A stretch of DNA of 64,000 bases from Photobacterium ganghwense. Its GTDB lineage: Bacteria; Pseudomonadota; Gammaproteobacteria; Enterobacterales; Vibrionaceae. Of this stretch, positions 1-9,524 are shown piece after piece (the first letter of the stretch is position 1; each line of letters starts with the position of its first letter). The notes under the pieces are model-generated. The model saw only the letters and a program-made list of their open reading frames with translations. It searched no databases and was not told the DNA's origin. A program made the position numbers and the translations under genes. The stretch covers positions 310,001 to 374,000 of the forward strand of contig NZ_PYMI01000001.1 in the NCBI RefSeq assembly GCF_003025595.1, given 5' to 3'.

Positions 1-1495
1 GAATCAGCAGCAGCACCGGGTGTATCGGCATATAAGACAGCAGCGAAACCAGCAAGGCGCTGTATATCACCACATTGTATCCACCTGGTGGATTGAAATT
101 GATCCAGAATGCGGCGGCCAGCCAGTAGGTCAGCAGTACCTTTATCGAAGTTTTGGCATTTTCAGCATCCCACCAGCGGAAGTCAGGTGTGGCGGCAGGC
201 GTTGGCAGATCCAACCCTAATCCGCCCGTCACCGAATCAATACTGCTGATGCAGGTGCGCAACTGACACAGTTTTTCCTGAAGCTGACCAAGCAGATAAT
301 TCAGCGTGATCGCTTCGCCACGATAGAGATGGCTCGCCTGTTTCAGTACATCACCATCACACTCTATCGGTTCAAGTGCCACAAGTGGATACACTTCTTT
401 GCTCTCCCACGCCTCCGGCAAGCTGGCAAACAGCGCCGTAATCTCTTCACAGCGGGCAGAAAAATCGCGGATATAATGCTCCGGGTGCCCCCCGGCGCGG
501 GGATGCTGTCTGGCAGCCATCGCGAGCAAATCTGTGATTTGGCTGAATAACGCCTGAGCACCGTCCCATTCCGTTTTATAGGCAGAAATTTCACTGCAAT
601 CGGCATTCAGGGTCTGATACCGGGTATCAAAGGCTTTCTGAGCGGCAAACATCGCTTGTGTTAATGCCATTAAATCTGTGTGAGAAGCGTTTTTATCTGC
701 TTCCGGCGAGATATGAGTCTGAGTCTGCGGAGCACTCCCTGAACCTGCATCGGAAACAATTCGCTCGGTATCCGTGCTGCGACTCTTATCGGTCTGAAAT
801 TCCGCCGCTTGGCTTTTGTCCGCCATGTGGCTAACCGTTTCTGATGACAGGGATTCCGGCGGTTGGCAGATAGCATCAAATAACCCTTTCTGCACCGCGG
901 CCAGTGCGTCAGCCATCTGATGCAAGTTTTGCTCTACCCGGGGTGGAAACAAAAAGATCCCAATCAGGGTGTACACCACCACACCAAACACAGTCATATA
1001 AATACGTTCGATGCCGTAAAGAAACGCGCCCTGTGCATCACCACCGTGATACATCATCAGCGTGGTGACCCCGGTGAGCATGAACAAGGTGGGATCATTG
1101 AGATAGGCAGAGCGGATATAGAAAACCACTGTCACGACCAGCGACACCACCAGCAGATACAGCATGCGGTCTTGCGCGAACATGCCCACCAGCACCAGTC
1201 CGATAAAGCCACCGAGCAGAGTGCCTAGAACCCGCAATGTCCCCTTCGCCAGCGATTCACGCCGACTGCCAGTTGATGCAATCAACATGACTGTCGTGGC
1301 TGCTGTTGACGGGTTACTCCAGCCCATCGCCATGGGGAACAAGTAGGCAAATGTCAGGCTGACCGCCACACGGAAGGCAAATTTGAACTTATCGCTCAGA
1401 CAAAAAGGGATCAGCCACGTAGATGGCCGGGTCATCACAATTTCTGATTCGGCTGAGTTGCTGCCTTCTGTACTGGACAAGTGCGGCTCCCTCAT
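1..1495 (-). CDS. FUSC-family inner membrane protein, 3' end beyond the window
   Basis: The minus strand is open from an ATG at 1495 to the window edge (498 codons) without a stop. The translation has an N-terminal hydrophobic block (about residues 35-150, with PSTAATTVMLIASTGSRRES and a helix ending FLFPPRVEQN). A polar central domain of about 270 residues follows, and a second hydrophobic block begins near residue 455 (KVLLTYWLAAAFWI). This two-block plan is typical of the FUSC family, which includes the aromatic acid exporter AaeB and YccS; such proteins sit in the inner membrane and are thought to export small organic acids, often with a membrane fusion protein. No partner is visible here. 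An in-frame stop at 1517-1519 limits upstream extension; there is no good ribosome site for 1495, and an internal ATG at 1435 is an alternative. Substrate is unknown. Family assignment is firm, function is not. Confidence 0.8.
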   Translation of the reverse strand, partial: MREPHLSSTEGSNSAESEIVMTRPSTWLIPFCLSDKFKFAFRVAVSLTFAYLFPMAMGWSNPSTAATTVMLIASTGSRRESLAKGTLRVLGTLLGGFIGLVLVGMFAQDRMLYLLVVSLVVTVVFYIRSAYLNDPTLFMLTGVTTLMMYHGGDAQGAFLYGIERIYMTVFGVVVYTLIGIFLFPPRVEQNLHQMADALAAVQKGLFDAICQPPESLSSETVSHMADKSQAAEFQTDKSRSTDTERIVSDAGSGSAPQTQTHISPEADKNASHTDLMALTQAMFAAQKAFDTRYQTLNADCSEISAYKTEWDGAQALFSQITDLLAMAARQHPRAGGHPEHYIRDFSARCEEITALFASLPEAWESKEVYPLVALEPIECDGDVLKQASHLYRGEAITLNYLLGQLQEKLCQLRTCISSIDSVTGGLGLDLPTPAATPDFRWWDAENAKTSIKVLLTYWLAAAFWINFNPPGGYNVVIYSALLVSLLSYMPIHPVLLLI

Positions 1496-1528
1496 GTGAA
1501 CGACAACGCGCTGGGCTTAGGCTTAGGC

Positions 1529-1573
1529 CTGTGAAATTAAAGTCTGTGAAACTCAAATCTATAAAACTCAGGC
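1529..1573. repeat. 15-nt degenerate tandem repeat, three copies
   Basis: Three adjacent 15-nt units start at 1529, 1544 and 1559; the first two read CTGTGAAATTAAAGT and CTGTGAAACTCAAAT, the third CTATAAAACTCAGGC. It lies just upstream of the FUSC start. It belongs to a pattern seen at several places in the window. Confidence 0.7.
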
Positions 1574-1744
1574 ACTCTGGATACTGCGGATCGAAATACA
1601 TACATAGTTCTGCGCTGACAAAGCTTCCTGGCGGTTCCCCGTCGGCGCATGACGATGAAAGTTAGTTTTCTTTAACCATAGAAATAATATGCGCTTTTTG
1701 AAAAATTTTTGTGCTGAACCTTAAACAAATTCGTTTCAGTATAA

Positions 1745-1778
1745 AAAAGACCCCGAAACTTTCGCTTCGGGGTCTGTC
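1745..1778 (-). terminator. Rho-independent terminator of the abgA-like gene
   Basis: A perfect 9-bp stem (GACCCCGAA 1749-1757 with TTCGGGGTC 1766-1774) is followed on the minus strand by a T-rich tail. The nearest minus-strand gene end is abgA, 290 bases upstream of it. Confidence 0.8.
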
Positions 1779-1957
1779 GGAAGTGTCCTTACAATGAGCA
1801 AGGCTATCGCTGAGGTCTGTATACCGGTTTGTCTCTAACCTTAGTAGAACTAACCCTGTGGAACATTTGTGCCAGACATTAGGTCGAAAAATGGTTGGCT
1901 TAATTCGTTGCCACTCAGGCTGTGCTCCCGTGCTATGTTATTGAGCTGTGATCTTGT

Positions 1958-2005
1958 ATCTATGCCCGTAGCTATGCTTGAATCTATGCTCGATTCTATG
2001 CTCGT
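1958..2005. repeat. 12-nt degenerate tandem repeat, four copies
   Basis: Units at 1958, 1970, 1982 and 1994 read ATCTATGCCCGT, AGCTATGCTTGA, ATCTATGCTCGA and TTCTATGCTCGT. A fifth decayed unit follows. The array lies in the 3' flank of the abgA-like gene, between its stop codon and its terminator. Confidence 0.75.
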
Positions 2006-2062
2006 AGCTAGCTTAAATACATGCTGATAACTATGGCTCTTAAGCTACTTTATTGAGCTATT

Positions 2063-3379
2063 TCACTGGGACGCGTCATTCAACTGCGATTCCCGTTGCA
2101 AGCTACTGATCGCATTCAGGAACAAGCGCACAGCAGGCAACATACGGCTTTCATCAATATCAAAATCGCCGTTGTGGTGGCCAGCTGTCAGGTCTGAACC
2201 AATCAGGCAGTACACCGCCTTACCACCGTTCGCCTGCACCCGATCAACCAGATAACCGGCGTCTTCACTGGCACCGAAATCTTTCTCACGCATCACATCG
2301 GCAAAGCCGCTCGGTTTCCCCAGGCGTTCAAGCAGATTCACCATCTCGACATCGTTTTCCAGCCCAATCGCTTCGCCTTGTGGCCGGATCTCCACCTGCA
2401 CGTTGTGCATCTGCCCTGCGGCCTTGGCGATCGTTTCAACCTGCTGGAACATATACGCGTTCAGCTCGCGATTTTCACCGCGGGTTTCCCCCATCAGCAC
2501 CGCATTTGCCGGAATCACATTGCGCCCGTCACCGGCATGCATCTGTCCAACGTTCACCCGTGTCATCCCGTCACGGTGACGGGGAATCGCCAGCATCTGA
2601 GTCACAGCCGTACAGGCCGCCGCGAGGGCGTTGTGACCGGCGTTAGGTTCAATACCGGCGTGAGCCGGTTTACCGGTAAAGTGCAGGTCAAACTTGGAAC
2701 TGCACAGGAAATGCTGAGGGTCACACACCAGCGTCCCGCTCGGCACATTCATTCCGATATGGGCGGCAAAAAGGTAATCCACATCGTCCAGCCAGCCACT
2801 TTCAGCAATGGCTTTACCGGCGCGACAGCCTTCTTCTGCCGGTTGGAACAGCAGCTTGATGGTACCTGTCATCTGAGATGTGTTGGCTGCCAGAATTTCT
2901 GCGATCCCAAGACCAATCGAGCTATGGGCATCATGGCCACAGGCATGGGTCACGCCCGGCTCCAGCGACGCAAAGCCCAGAAAACGGGGACGATGTGAGT
3001 CATTCTGGCTTTCCATCACTTCAACAGCATCAATGTCAAAACGCATGGCAATGACCGGCCCCGGTTTACCGGTATCAAGAATGGCACCGACACCGGTAAT
3101 GCCGTTCATTCTGGTCATGTAGCGCTCATCCGCACCCCAGACCATTGCACGCTGCTGCGCTTGCGCCACCAGCGTTTCATCCCGCCCCATGATGGCATCC
3201 CGATGAATGATTTCATCGCTGAAACACAGGGTATATCCCAGCGCTTCCAAGTGACCGGCAATCCGGCTGGTCGTGAAAAATTCCCGCCAGGCAGCTTCCG
3301 GGTAACGGTGAAATTCCCGGCGAAAATTCATTAAGCGTTGGGTCAGCGACGATTCATCGAATTGTAAGTTAGTTAACAC
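2063..3379 (-). CDS. abgA: M20 family amidohydrolase, AbgA-like (p-aminobenzoyl-glutamate hydrolase subunit A)
   Basis: The 438-residue product matches the M20D amidohydrolase family and is closest in length and motifs to AbgA (about 436 residues), which with AbgB cleaves p-aminobenzoyl-glutamate in the cytoplasm. Metal-binding motifs are visible: HACGHDAHSSIG, FQPAEEG, the AAHIG histidine, ASEDAG and the C-terminal TAGHHN. The dimerisation domain sits in the middle (FTGKPAHAGIEPNAGHNAL). Translation probably starts at a GTG (3379) with an AGGAAG ribosome site six bases ahead. AbgB and the transporter AbgT are not in the window, so the protein either works with distant partners or hydrolyses other N-acyl amino acids. 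The gene lies 37 bases downstream of the lipoprotein gene on the same strand and may be cotranscribed with the ABC exporter operon. Family sure; exact substrate inferred. Confidence 0.8.
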   Translation of the reverse strand: MLTNLQFDESSLTQRLMNFRREFHRYPEAAWREFFTTSRIAGHLEALGYTLCFSDEIIHRDAIMGRDETLVAQAQQRAMVWGADERYMTRMNGITGVGAILDTGKPGPVIAMRFDIDAVEVMESQNDSHRPRFLGFASLEPGVTHACGHDAHSSIGLGIAEILAANTSQMTGTIKLLFQPAEEGCRAGKAIAESGWLDDVDYLFAAHIGMNVPSGTLVCDPQHFLCSSKFDLHFTGKPAHAGIEPNAGHNALAAACTAVTQMLAIPRHRDGMTRVNVGQMHAGDGRNVIPANAVLMGETRGENRELNAYMFQQVETIAKAAGQMHNVQVEIRPQGEAIGLENDVEMVNLLERLGKPSGFADVMREKDFGASEDAGYLVDRVQANGGKAVYCLIGSDLTAGHHNGDFDIDESRMLPAVRLFLNAISSLQRESQLNDASQ

Positions 3380-3416
3380 GTGTGTCTTCCTATTCGTTTC
3401 CTACGGCGTGCCGGCA

Positions 3417-4532
3417 TTAATAGCCGGTCAGTTCCATATATCCTTGTCCTGAATGGCTGCCCGTTACTTTCACAGGTCCTTCCCAATATGAAAAGATAAA
3501 CGGCAACCATTGTTCCTTGCGGACAGTATCCACTTTCAGTTGTATTTGATAAGCAGGTAACTCAATGTACCAGGCGTGAGGGTAACTATGTCCCTCATCG
3601 TTAGTCGTAAAAGACACGGGCGACAGCTTAATATCTTCCGGCTTCAGCCCCTGAGTACGCCCATCCGGCCAACTGAGGGAGCCAAAATAATACGGACGGT
3701 GATCTTTTTCCCTGATCTGGTACAGCATCAGGGCACGACCGTCATCAAGATGAATCGCAAACCAGTCCCAGCCCAGCTGGCTGTCTGACAGTCCGACACT
3801 GCTCCATTCCCGATCCAGCCAACCCTTACCTTCGACGCGGTAAAGTTTGCCGTCCAGCTCCAGTTCACCCTTCAGTGTCAGAAATGGCGCGCTGTAATAG
3901 TAAGAAGCGATCGGCTGAGTAGCATGTTTGCGGCTATAACCTTGAACGCCCTGCAGCACCAACGGGCCAGTTTGCGTGATCTCCAGCTTACCCGCCATGT
4001 CCGACTTGGGTGACTCCCCGTCAGCAAAGGTCAGTGTCGAGGGAAACGGTGAGTCGCTGTGAGACAACCATAACCAGTTATCCAGCCAGGCACGAAACGG
4101 CCGTCCGGTGACTCCGGCCTGACCAATCCCGCCACGGGCAAAGCGTTCTGCCGCCCAGAGCTTCTTCTCACCGGTGACCACCAGATGTGCCATATAACGT
4201 TGCGGATCCTGCCAGCCATTACCCGGTTGAGTCGATACGGCGTTGCGGAACAACGTCCACTGCAAGCCAAACTCTTCCCCGGTTTCACTTTTCAGGTTCG
4301 CAGTGAGATACCACCATTCATTGCGAAATTCCGGATGTGGCAGGTGATCCTGCGGAAATGTCAGCCTAACTCCCGGTTCGACTCGCGCAAACTGCTCACC
4401 ACTTTCCTGACTGAGCATCACAATTGCCTGATCTTCGGGGTCGGACTCTGTCTCACACCCCTGCAGCGTCAGCAGACAGGCGGCCATCAACAAAAATACC
4501 GGCAGCCGGCTGAGGGTTGATAGTGTGCGCAT
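3417..4532 (-). CDS. AttH/CrtC-like lipoprotein of an ABC exporter operon
   Basis: The 371-residue protein starts with a lipoprotein signal (lipobox LTLQGC, lipidated Cys near residue 26) and continues as a lipocalin-like fold of the AttH/carotenoid 1,2-hydratase (CrtC) superfamily, recognisable from FRNEWWYLTANL, GLQWTLFRN, LDREWSSVGLSDSQLGWDWF and DGRALMLYQIRE. In bacteria of this group such lipoproteins are encoded with a LolD-type ATPase and an FtsX-type permease, and the same holds here: the start codon overlaps the permease stop (TGATG), with a GGGAG ribosome site. It is probably anchored in the periplasm and delivers or receives a hydrophobic ligand for the exporter. No carotenoid genes are present, so a hydratase role is unlikely. 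Family and operon are clear; the ligand is unknown. Confidence 0.8.
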   Translation of the reverse strand: MRTLSTLSRLPVFLLMAACLLTLQGCETESDPEDQAIVMLSQESGEQFARVEPGVRLTFPQDHLPHPEFRNEWWYLTANLKSETGEEFGLQWTLFRNAVSTQPGNGWQDPQRYMAHLVVTGEKKLWAAERFARGGIGQAGVTGRPFRAWLDNWLWLSHSDSPFPSTLTFADGESPKSDMAGKLEITQTGPLVLQGVQGYSRKHATQPIASYYYSAPFLTLKGELELDGKLYRVEGKGWLDREWSSVGLSDSQLGWDWFAIHLDDGRALMLYQIREKDHRPYYFGSLSWPDGRTQGLKPEDIKLSPVSFTTNDEGHSYPHAWYIELPAYQIQLKVDTVRKEQWLPFIFSYWEGPVKVTGSHSGQGYMELTGY

Positions 4533-6988
4533 CAGAATGACTCCCGCAAAGACAGAATGGCTGACCGCTTCACCAACCGCCAGACCGGCCAGGCCCCGGC
4601 CAGCAACAGGACAAACAAGGCGGAGCCCAATGACATCAAGTAGTCAACCGGGAAATATTCAACCGGCATCGTCCAGCCAAACGAGTATTTGAGCACCACA
4701 TCAATCAGCAACTGCGCCAGAATCAGCCCCAACGGCAGTGCAATCAGAGCGGTCATCACCCCGATCAGCAGCAGCTGGCCGCCGCCCAGCAAGGCTAACT
4801 CGCGCCCGGTCATGCCCATGCAACGTAACAGAGCAAACTGGCGCTGACGCGATAACTCACCGGCAACCGTCGCAAAAAACAGGCCACAGACTGCGACAAA
4901 CAGGGTCAGCTTACCCAAAGTGGCCGTGACCACAAAAGTACGGTCGAACACCCGCATGGCCTGTACCATCAGCTCGGCATTGTTGCGCACCCGCTCAGGT
5001 GGCAGACGGAATGTCTCCCCCAACTTTTTCATCATGCTCATGGTGTCAGCCCCTGGCTGCAGATGAATAGCCAGCCCAACCTGACCACGGTGCGGCCACA
5101 ACTGCTGCCAGCGTTTGTGCGGAATAATCACCTGACCGTGCGGGTTGCCGTAGTCGTAATACACGCCCGCGATCAGCCATTTCTGGTTCAGCGGTGCCGG
5201 CATATCAATCACCTGACCCGGTTCCCAGTTATGTTTAATGGCCAGCGACTCACTGACCAGCATTGCCCGGCCATAATGCAGCCGCTGCCAGTATTCCGGC
5301 ATGGCGACTTTAATGGCCAGCGCGGCTTTTTCTTCTTGGGTGCCGCCTACGCTGACCACCTGCAGTTTGCCGTAATCAGAAGGAATGGTATGACGCCATT
5401 GCCACCAGACCTGATCCACTTCTTCCTGCTTTTCCAGCCAGCTGGCAATGCGTGGTGCTACATTCGCCGATGGACGCACATAAATGTCCGCCGCCAGTCG
5501 CTGATCCAGCCACACCTTGGTCGTATGACGGAAACTGCCGGTCATGGTTTCCATCCCGATATTGGAAGCCAGAGCCAGCATGAAAGCCATTGCTGCTACC
5601 CCCCGATAGCTGAGGCTGGCCGCGGCATCGGAGAAAAACCAACGCAACCGTGCCGAACGGACGACAACGCCCAGCAACCGGAACAGTTGCCACAACAGAT
5701 AAGGCATGCCTAATGCCGATGCAATCAGAATGCAGGCAATCAAAACAAACCCGGCCTGCTGTCCATGTGGCAGCTGATAAATACCGTAGGCCGCTACCAC
5801 AAACAGACAGGAAACCAGCGCCTGAATCGCAAACTCACGCCCGCTGAAACGCACCAACGACATATGTGTGGCCAGTCGTGCCGGCGGCGTTCGAATCAAC
5901 CGTATCAGCGGCCAGCCACAGGCCAGCAGGCAACCCAGCAAGGCAATCAGCACCGAGGCAACGCCCCACTCCCAGTGCCAGCTGACTGACAGGCTGACGT
6001 TTGCACCATACAAATTGTTCAATGTCTCGGCGACCGATGGCAGCAGTTGTTCGGCCAACATCAGGCCCAGCAGATTTCCGCCCACCAGCCCGAGTACAAT
6101 CCAGACCAGCAATTCCACAATCAGGGCTTTGGCCAGTTGCAGAGAAGATACCCCAGCCTGACGCATCAGCCCTACCAGCGGCTGGCGCTGCGTCAGCGAT
6201 AACGACATCGCCTGATAAAAAATGAACAGTCCGACCACAAAGGCCAGCATTCCCATCGCAAACAGGTTCAGGTGAAACGCATTGGTCAGCGGTTCCAATC
6301 CGGCCGCTTCTTCTTTTTCCAACTTAAGGGCAATTGGCAACTGACTTTCCAGACGGCGTAGTGCCTGTGGTGTCATCTTGCCGCACAGGATAGCGGTCAG
6401 GCCAGAGCCCGGCTGAATACTGCGCAGTAGGCTCATGTCCGCCAGCATACGGGGGCCGTTGATCCGCTCTTCATCCACCACATGAACCGGCCCGAGCTGA
6501 CGCCCGTTTTCCAGCGTCAGGGGCTGGCCGTCTTCGATGCCCATGTAATTAGCCAGATGAGCCCCCACCATGATGGGATACGGCGGCTGCATCAGCTGCA
6601 TGATCTGGTTCTGATTACGTGACGATAATAAAGAGGCACCGTTAAACAAGGCGACCGGATCGATCCCGACGATTTCCACATCGCGTCCGTCTTGAGTGAC
6701 GACCCGGATCTGATCCATAGGTACACACTGTTTGAACCCGTCACGGCGAAGCTGGATATAAAACCCTTGCGGGACTTTCAGGGACGGCTGAGCATGGCGA
6801 ATACGGTAGGGATAAGGATTGGAAAACAGTTGCTCACCGTCGCGGTAGCTTTCTCTGGCCTGCTGGTTGACACCCATAACGCCCACCAGCAGTGCGATAC
6901 CCAGTGTCAGGCCAAACCAGACCAGTACTATTTGCAGGGGGTGGCGTTTGTAGTGCCCCCATAGCGCCTTAGCTACGGGGTTTGACAT
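4532..6988 (-). CDS. FtsX/MacB-type ABC transporter permease
   Basis: An 818-residue inner membrane permease with an N-terminal helix (about 20-40), a large periplasmic segment (to about 230), and hydrophobic helices at about 240-265, 285-320 and 340-365. A second FtsX unit is at the C terminus (helices around 690-800, with TLGKLTLFVAVCGLFFATVAG and the cytoplasmic RQRQFALLRCMGMTGREL motif). The double FtsX plan and length resemble E. coli YbbP, which pairs with a LolD-like ATPase. Such transporters use ATP to move molecules from the periplasmic leaflet or periplasm rather than to import nutrients. The start ATG overlaps the ATPase gene by 20 bases and has a GGGAGGG ribosome site inside that gene. 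The lipoprotein gene follows with a 1-base overlap, so all three are translated together. Confidence 0.85.
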   Translation of the reverse strand: MSNPVAKALWGHYKRHPLQIVLVWFGLTLGIALLVGVMGVNQQARESYRDGEQLFSNPYPYRIRHAQPSLKVPQGFYIQLRRDGFKQCVPMDQIRVVTQDGRDVEIVGIDPVALFNGASLLSSRNQNQIMQLMQPPYPIMVGAHLANYMGIEDGQPLTLENGRQLGPVHVVDEERINGPRMLADMSLLRSIQPGSGLTAILCGKMTPQALRRLESQLPIALKLEKEEAAGLEPLTNAFHLNLFAMGMLAFVVGLFIFYQAMSLSLTQRQPLVGLMRQAGVSSLQLAKALIVELLVWIVLGLVGGNLLGLMLAEQLLPSVAETLNNLYGANVSLSVSWHWEWGVASVLIALLGCLLACGWPLIRLIRTPPARLATHMSLVRFSGREFAIQALVSCLFVVAAYGIYQLPHGQQAGFVLIACILIASALGMPYLLWQLFRLLGVVVRSARLRWFFSDAAASLSYRGVAAMAFMLALASNIGMETMTGSFRHTTKVWLDQRLAADIYVRPSANVAPRIASWLEKQEEVDQVWWQWRHTIPSDYGKLQVVSVGGTQEEKAALAIKVAMPEYWQRLHYGRAMLVSESLAIKHNWEPGQVIDMPAPLNQKWLIAGVYYDYGNPHGQVIIPHKRWQQLWPHRGQVGLAIHLQPGADTMSMMKKLGETFRLPPERVRNNAELMVQAMRVFDRTFVVTATLGKLTLFVAVCGLFFATVAGELSRQRQFALLRCMGMTGRELALLGGGQLLLIGVMTALIALPLGLILAQLLIDVVLKYSFGWTMPVEYFPVDYLMSLGSALFVLLLAGAWPVWRLVKRSAILSLRESF

Positions 6989-7640
6989 GCAACTGCCCTC
7001 CCTGAAGGCGAATACAGCCGTTCATGTGATCGGCCACTTTGTGGCTGTGGGTCACCAGCAGCAACGTGCAATCCAGCTGTTTGGTCAGACGCACCAGCAG
7101 GCGGATCACTGCGTCGGCATTTCGCTCATCCAGACTGCCGGTCGGTTCATCGGCCAGCAGGATCTGCGGTTCCATGTATAACGCGCGGGCAATCGCGGTA
7201 CGCTGTTGCTGACCGCCGGACATCTCCTCAGGATAACGGCCCAGCAGCGGCATCAAATCTAGTGCAGAAATAATCTGACGCCAGAGCACAGGATCTTCAT
7301 TCAGCCCTTTCAGCTGTCGACAAAAACGGATATTGTCGGCCGTGGTTAAGGTAGGCAGCAGATTAAACTGCTGGAAAACGAGGCCGATATTGTTCCTGCG
7401 AAACGCCGTTCGGGCCCGCTCAGGGATAGCATGAATAGGCTGGTCACCGAGCCAGATTTCTCCGGCATCAGCGGTATCCAGCCCGGCGATCAGATTCAGC
7501 AACGTACTTTTACCGGAACCACTTTCACCCATGAGTGCGAGTTGTTCACCTTGGTCTAATTCCAACTCAGCCCCTTGCAAAACAGAATGGTATTCATCAC
7601 CATCCAGATAGCCTTTGCAAAGATTGACCAGTCGTAGCAT
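6969..7640 (-). CDS. LolD-like ABC transporter ATPase
   Basis: A 223-residue nucleotide-binding subunit with Walker A GESGSGKST, Q-loop VFQQFNLLP, signature MSGGQQQR, Walker B ILLADEPTGSLD and the switch histidine in LLVTHSHKV. It is of the LolD/MacB/YbbA type, which drives FtsX-type permeases. The permease gene overlaps its end, giving an operon of ATPase, permease and lipoprotein. The frame can be read from a TTG at 7652, but the ATG at 7640 (MLRLVNL) fits the family start better and has GGGGA upstream. The gene is divergent from the ybjT-like gene across about 290 bases, where I see no clear promoter or operator. Confidence 0.85.
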   Translation of the reverse strand: MLRLVNLCKGYLDGDEYHSVLQGAELELDQGEQLALMGESGSGKSTLLNLIAGLDTADAGEIWLGDQPIHAIPERARTAFRRNNIGLVFQQFNLLPTLTTADNIRFCRQLKGLNEDPVLWRQIISALDLMPLLGRYPEEMSGGQQQRTAIARALYMEPQILLADEPTGSLDERNADAVIRLLVRLTKQLDCTLLLVTHSHKVADHMNGCIRLQGGQLHVKPRS

Positions 7641-7932
7641 GTGTATCCCCAAATTCAGGAAAGCAATTTGACGGAGGAATGTACTGTAATCCCTGTGTGG
7701 GTAAAAGAGAATCGGGAAAAATCAACGGTTCTTGTTATTTATTCAACAAATTCACCGCAATTTATCCAAATCTCATACACTTCCCGTCAAAAATTCATAA
7801 AAACAAGCCACTTAGCTATTTGGTTGCCCTAAGTGTTCTTTCTCAATTGTACCCTATTGGGCCCAAATAACTAACCCTTGTCACATTTTTCCACTACAGT
7901 GAATAGAGTCAGACACAAGGAGTAAGTGGCTT

Positions 7933-9393
7933 ATGGGACAAACAATTTTGGTTGTTGGCGCTTCTGGATACGTTGGCAGCCACCTTGTTCCTGAACTGGC
8001 AAATGCCGGTTACCGCGTTAAAGCCACCGCAAGAAATATCAAACTGTTAGAACAACGAGGCTGGCAGGAAATCGACAACATTGAGATCCACCAACTGGAT
8101 CTGGATACCCCCGACAACCTTGACACACTCCTTTCTGATACTGACATCGTTTTCTTTCTGGTACATGGCATGAATCACGGCCATGACTTTATTGATTTCG
8201 AAGCGCATGTTGCCCGAAATTTCAGTCAGGCGCTCAAACAAAGTACCGTAAAACGGGTGATCTATCTGGGCGCATTGCAGCCGAAAGAAGGTCACTCATC
8301 CCACCTTGCCGCACGCAAAGCGACTGGCGAAATTCTCAGAGAAAGCGGCATTCCTGTTACCGAACTGCGAGCCGGCATTATCGTTGGCCCGGGATCTGCC
8401 GCATTCGAAGTGATGCGGGACTTTGTCTATCATTTCCCGGTCCTGATCACGCCGAACTGGGTGCACACCCATAACTCGCCGATTGCGCTGCGCAACCTGC
8501 TCTATTATCTGATGGCATTACTGAAGTTTAACCCCTGCCGCCATCAGATCATGGACATTGCCGGTCCGGAACCTCTGACTTATGCCACACAGTTGAGAAA
8601 AATCGGTCAGCGTGCCGGTAAAACAGTGCGGATTCTGCCCCTGCCCTTTTTGTCGCCGAAGTTTGCCGCGCTCTGGCTGCGTTTTGTCACGTCAGTTCCG
8701 ACCAACATCGCCAGAGCCTTAATTGGCGGGATCAGTCTGGATCTTAAAGCAGACGGTTCAGCCATACAGTCGCTGATCCCACAACGTCTGCTCAGTTACG
8801 ACGAAGCTGTTGATGAATCACTCAGTCATGAAACCGAAGTCGTACGCAGCGAAATTTGGGGGTTCGATCCCGATGCCCTCGCCCGCTGGCAACCCGGTTA
8901 CGGCTATTACGCCAAGCAGGCGGGCTACACCTTAAAAACCGATGCGACAGCCGAGCAGCTATGGCGTCAAGTACAACTTGTCGGAGGCAAAGAAGGGTAT
9001 TTTTTTGCCAACATATTGTGGCGGATTCGAGAATGGATGGACTGGTGTATCGGTGGTGATGCGCTGAAACGCTATCGGCGGGATCCGGAAAACTTGAAAC
9101 TGGGAGACAAGGTCGATTCCTGGAAAGTCATCAACATAGAACCAGGCCGCTTCCTGTCCCTGCTGTTTGGCATGAAAGCACCAGGGCTGGGACGGCTCGA
9201 ATTTACCATTGATGATCATGGCGATCACCGCACGTTGGATATTCGCGCCTGGTGGCACCCGGCAGGGTTTTCCGGGTTACTGTACTGGTTTGCCATGATG
9301 CCGGCCCACCTGTTCATTTTCCGCGGCATGACGCACGCTGTGGTTAAACGCTGTAAGGCCACAGCGCAGGAAGGCAAAACGGAAACCATCTGA
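7933..9393 (+). CDS. ybjT: YbjT-like NAD(P)-binding protein with DUF2867 domain
   Basis: The 486-residue protein has an N-terminal atypical short-chain dehydrogenase domain with the dinucleotide motif GASGYVG (residues 10-16) and an active-site region typical of NmrA/extended SDR proteins (YLGALQPK, HLAARKATGE). A C-terminal DUF2867 domain follows (about 335-480; GKEGYFFANILWRIREW, ILRAWWHPAG-like core). E. coli YbjT has the same length and order. YbjT-type proteins are cytoplasmic or peripheral membrane proteins of unknown substrate. Translation starts at ATG 7933 after AAGGAG. It is monocistronic: a hairpin at 9525-9551 lies 130 bases downstream and the next gene is on the other strand. Its function is unproven. 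Confidence 0.85.
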   Translation: MGQTILVVGASGYVGSHLVPELANAGYRVKATARNIKLLEQRGWQEIDNIEIHQLDLDTPDNLDTLLSDTDIVFFLVHGMNHGHDFIDFEAHVARNFSQALKQSTVKRVIYLGALQPKEGHSSHLAARKATGEILRESGIPVTELRAGIIVGPGSAAFEVMRDFVYHFPVLITPNWVHTHNSPIALRNLLYYLMALLKFNPCRHQIMDIAGPEPLTYATQLRKIGQRAGKTVRILPLPFLSPKFAALWLRFVTSVPTNIARALIGGISLDLKADGSAIQSLIPQRLLSYDEAVDESLSHETEVVRSEIWGFDPDALARWQPGYGYYAKQAGYTLKTDATAEQLWRQVQLVGGKEGYFFANILWRIREWMDWCIGGDALKRYRRDPENLKLGDKVDSWKVINIEPGRFLSLLFGMKAPGLGRLEFTIDDHGDHRTLDIRAWWHPAGFSGLLYWFAMMPAHLFIFRGMTHAVVKRCKATAQEGKTETI

Positions 9394-9524
9394 ACTTATC
9401 ACCTTCTGGTTAAGCTCGAAGGCATACAAAAAAATTCCATAGCGGCGATGCCCACTCACTGATTCCCTGAAAAAAGCGATATACCAAGCAAAGATGCAAG
9501 ACAAAAAAGCCTGCGCTAAAACAA

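Larger units (their letters stand above)
1496..2062. other. 567-base intergenic region with two short tandem repeats and a terminator
   Basis: Between the start of the FUSC gene and the stop of the abgA-like gene (both minus strand). It holds the abgA terminator (about 1745-1778), a 15-nt tandem repeat (1529-1573) and a 12-nt tandem repeat (1958-2005). A 70-codon minus-strand frame (1601-1389) crosses the 15-nt repeat but has no other support. The FUSC promoter should lie here but is not obvious. Confidence 0.6.

Noticed and set aside
1389-1601. 70-codon minus-strand frame overlapping the FUSC start
   Set aside because: Only the 15-nt repeat makes it look regular (LSFIDLSFTDF); it overlaps FUSC in another frame and has no ribosome site.
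2378-2998. 206-codon plus-strand frame opposite the abgA-like gene
   Set aside because: Out-of-frame reading of a clearly conserved M20 enzyme; product has no recognisable domain and no ribosome site.
5063-5713. 216-codon plus-strand frame opposite the ABC permease
   Set aside because: Lies wholly within the permease gene, whose helices and motifs are intact; product is an unstructured mixture rich in His, Gln and Pro.
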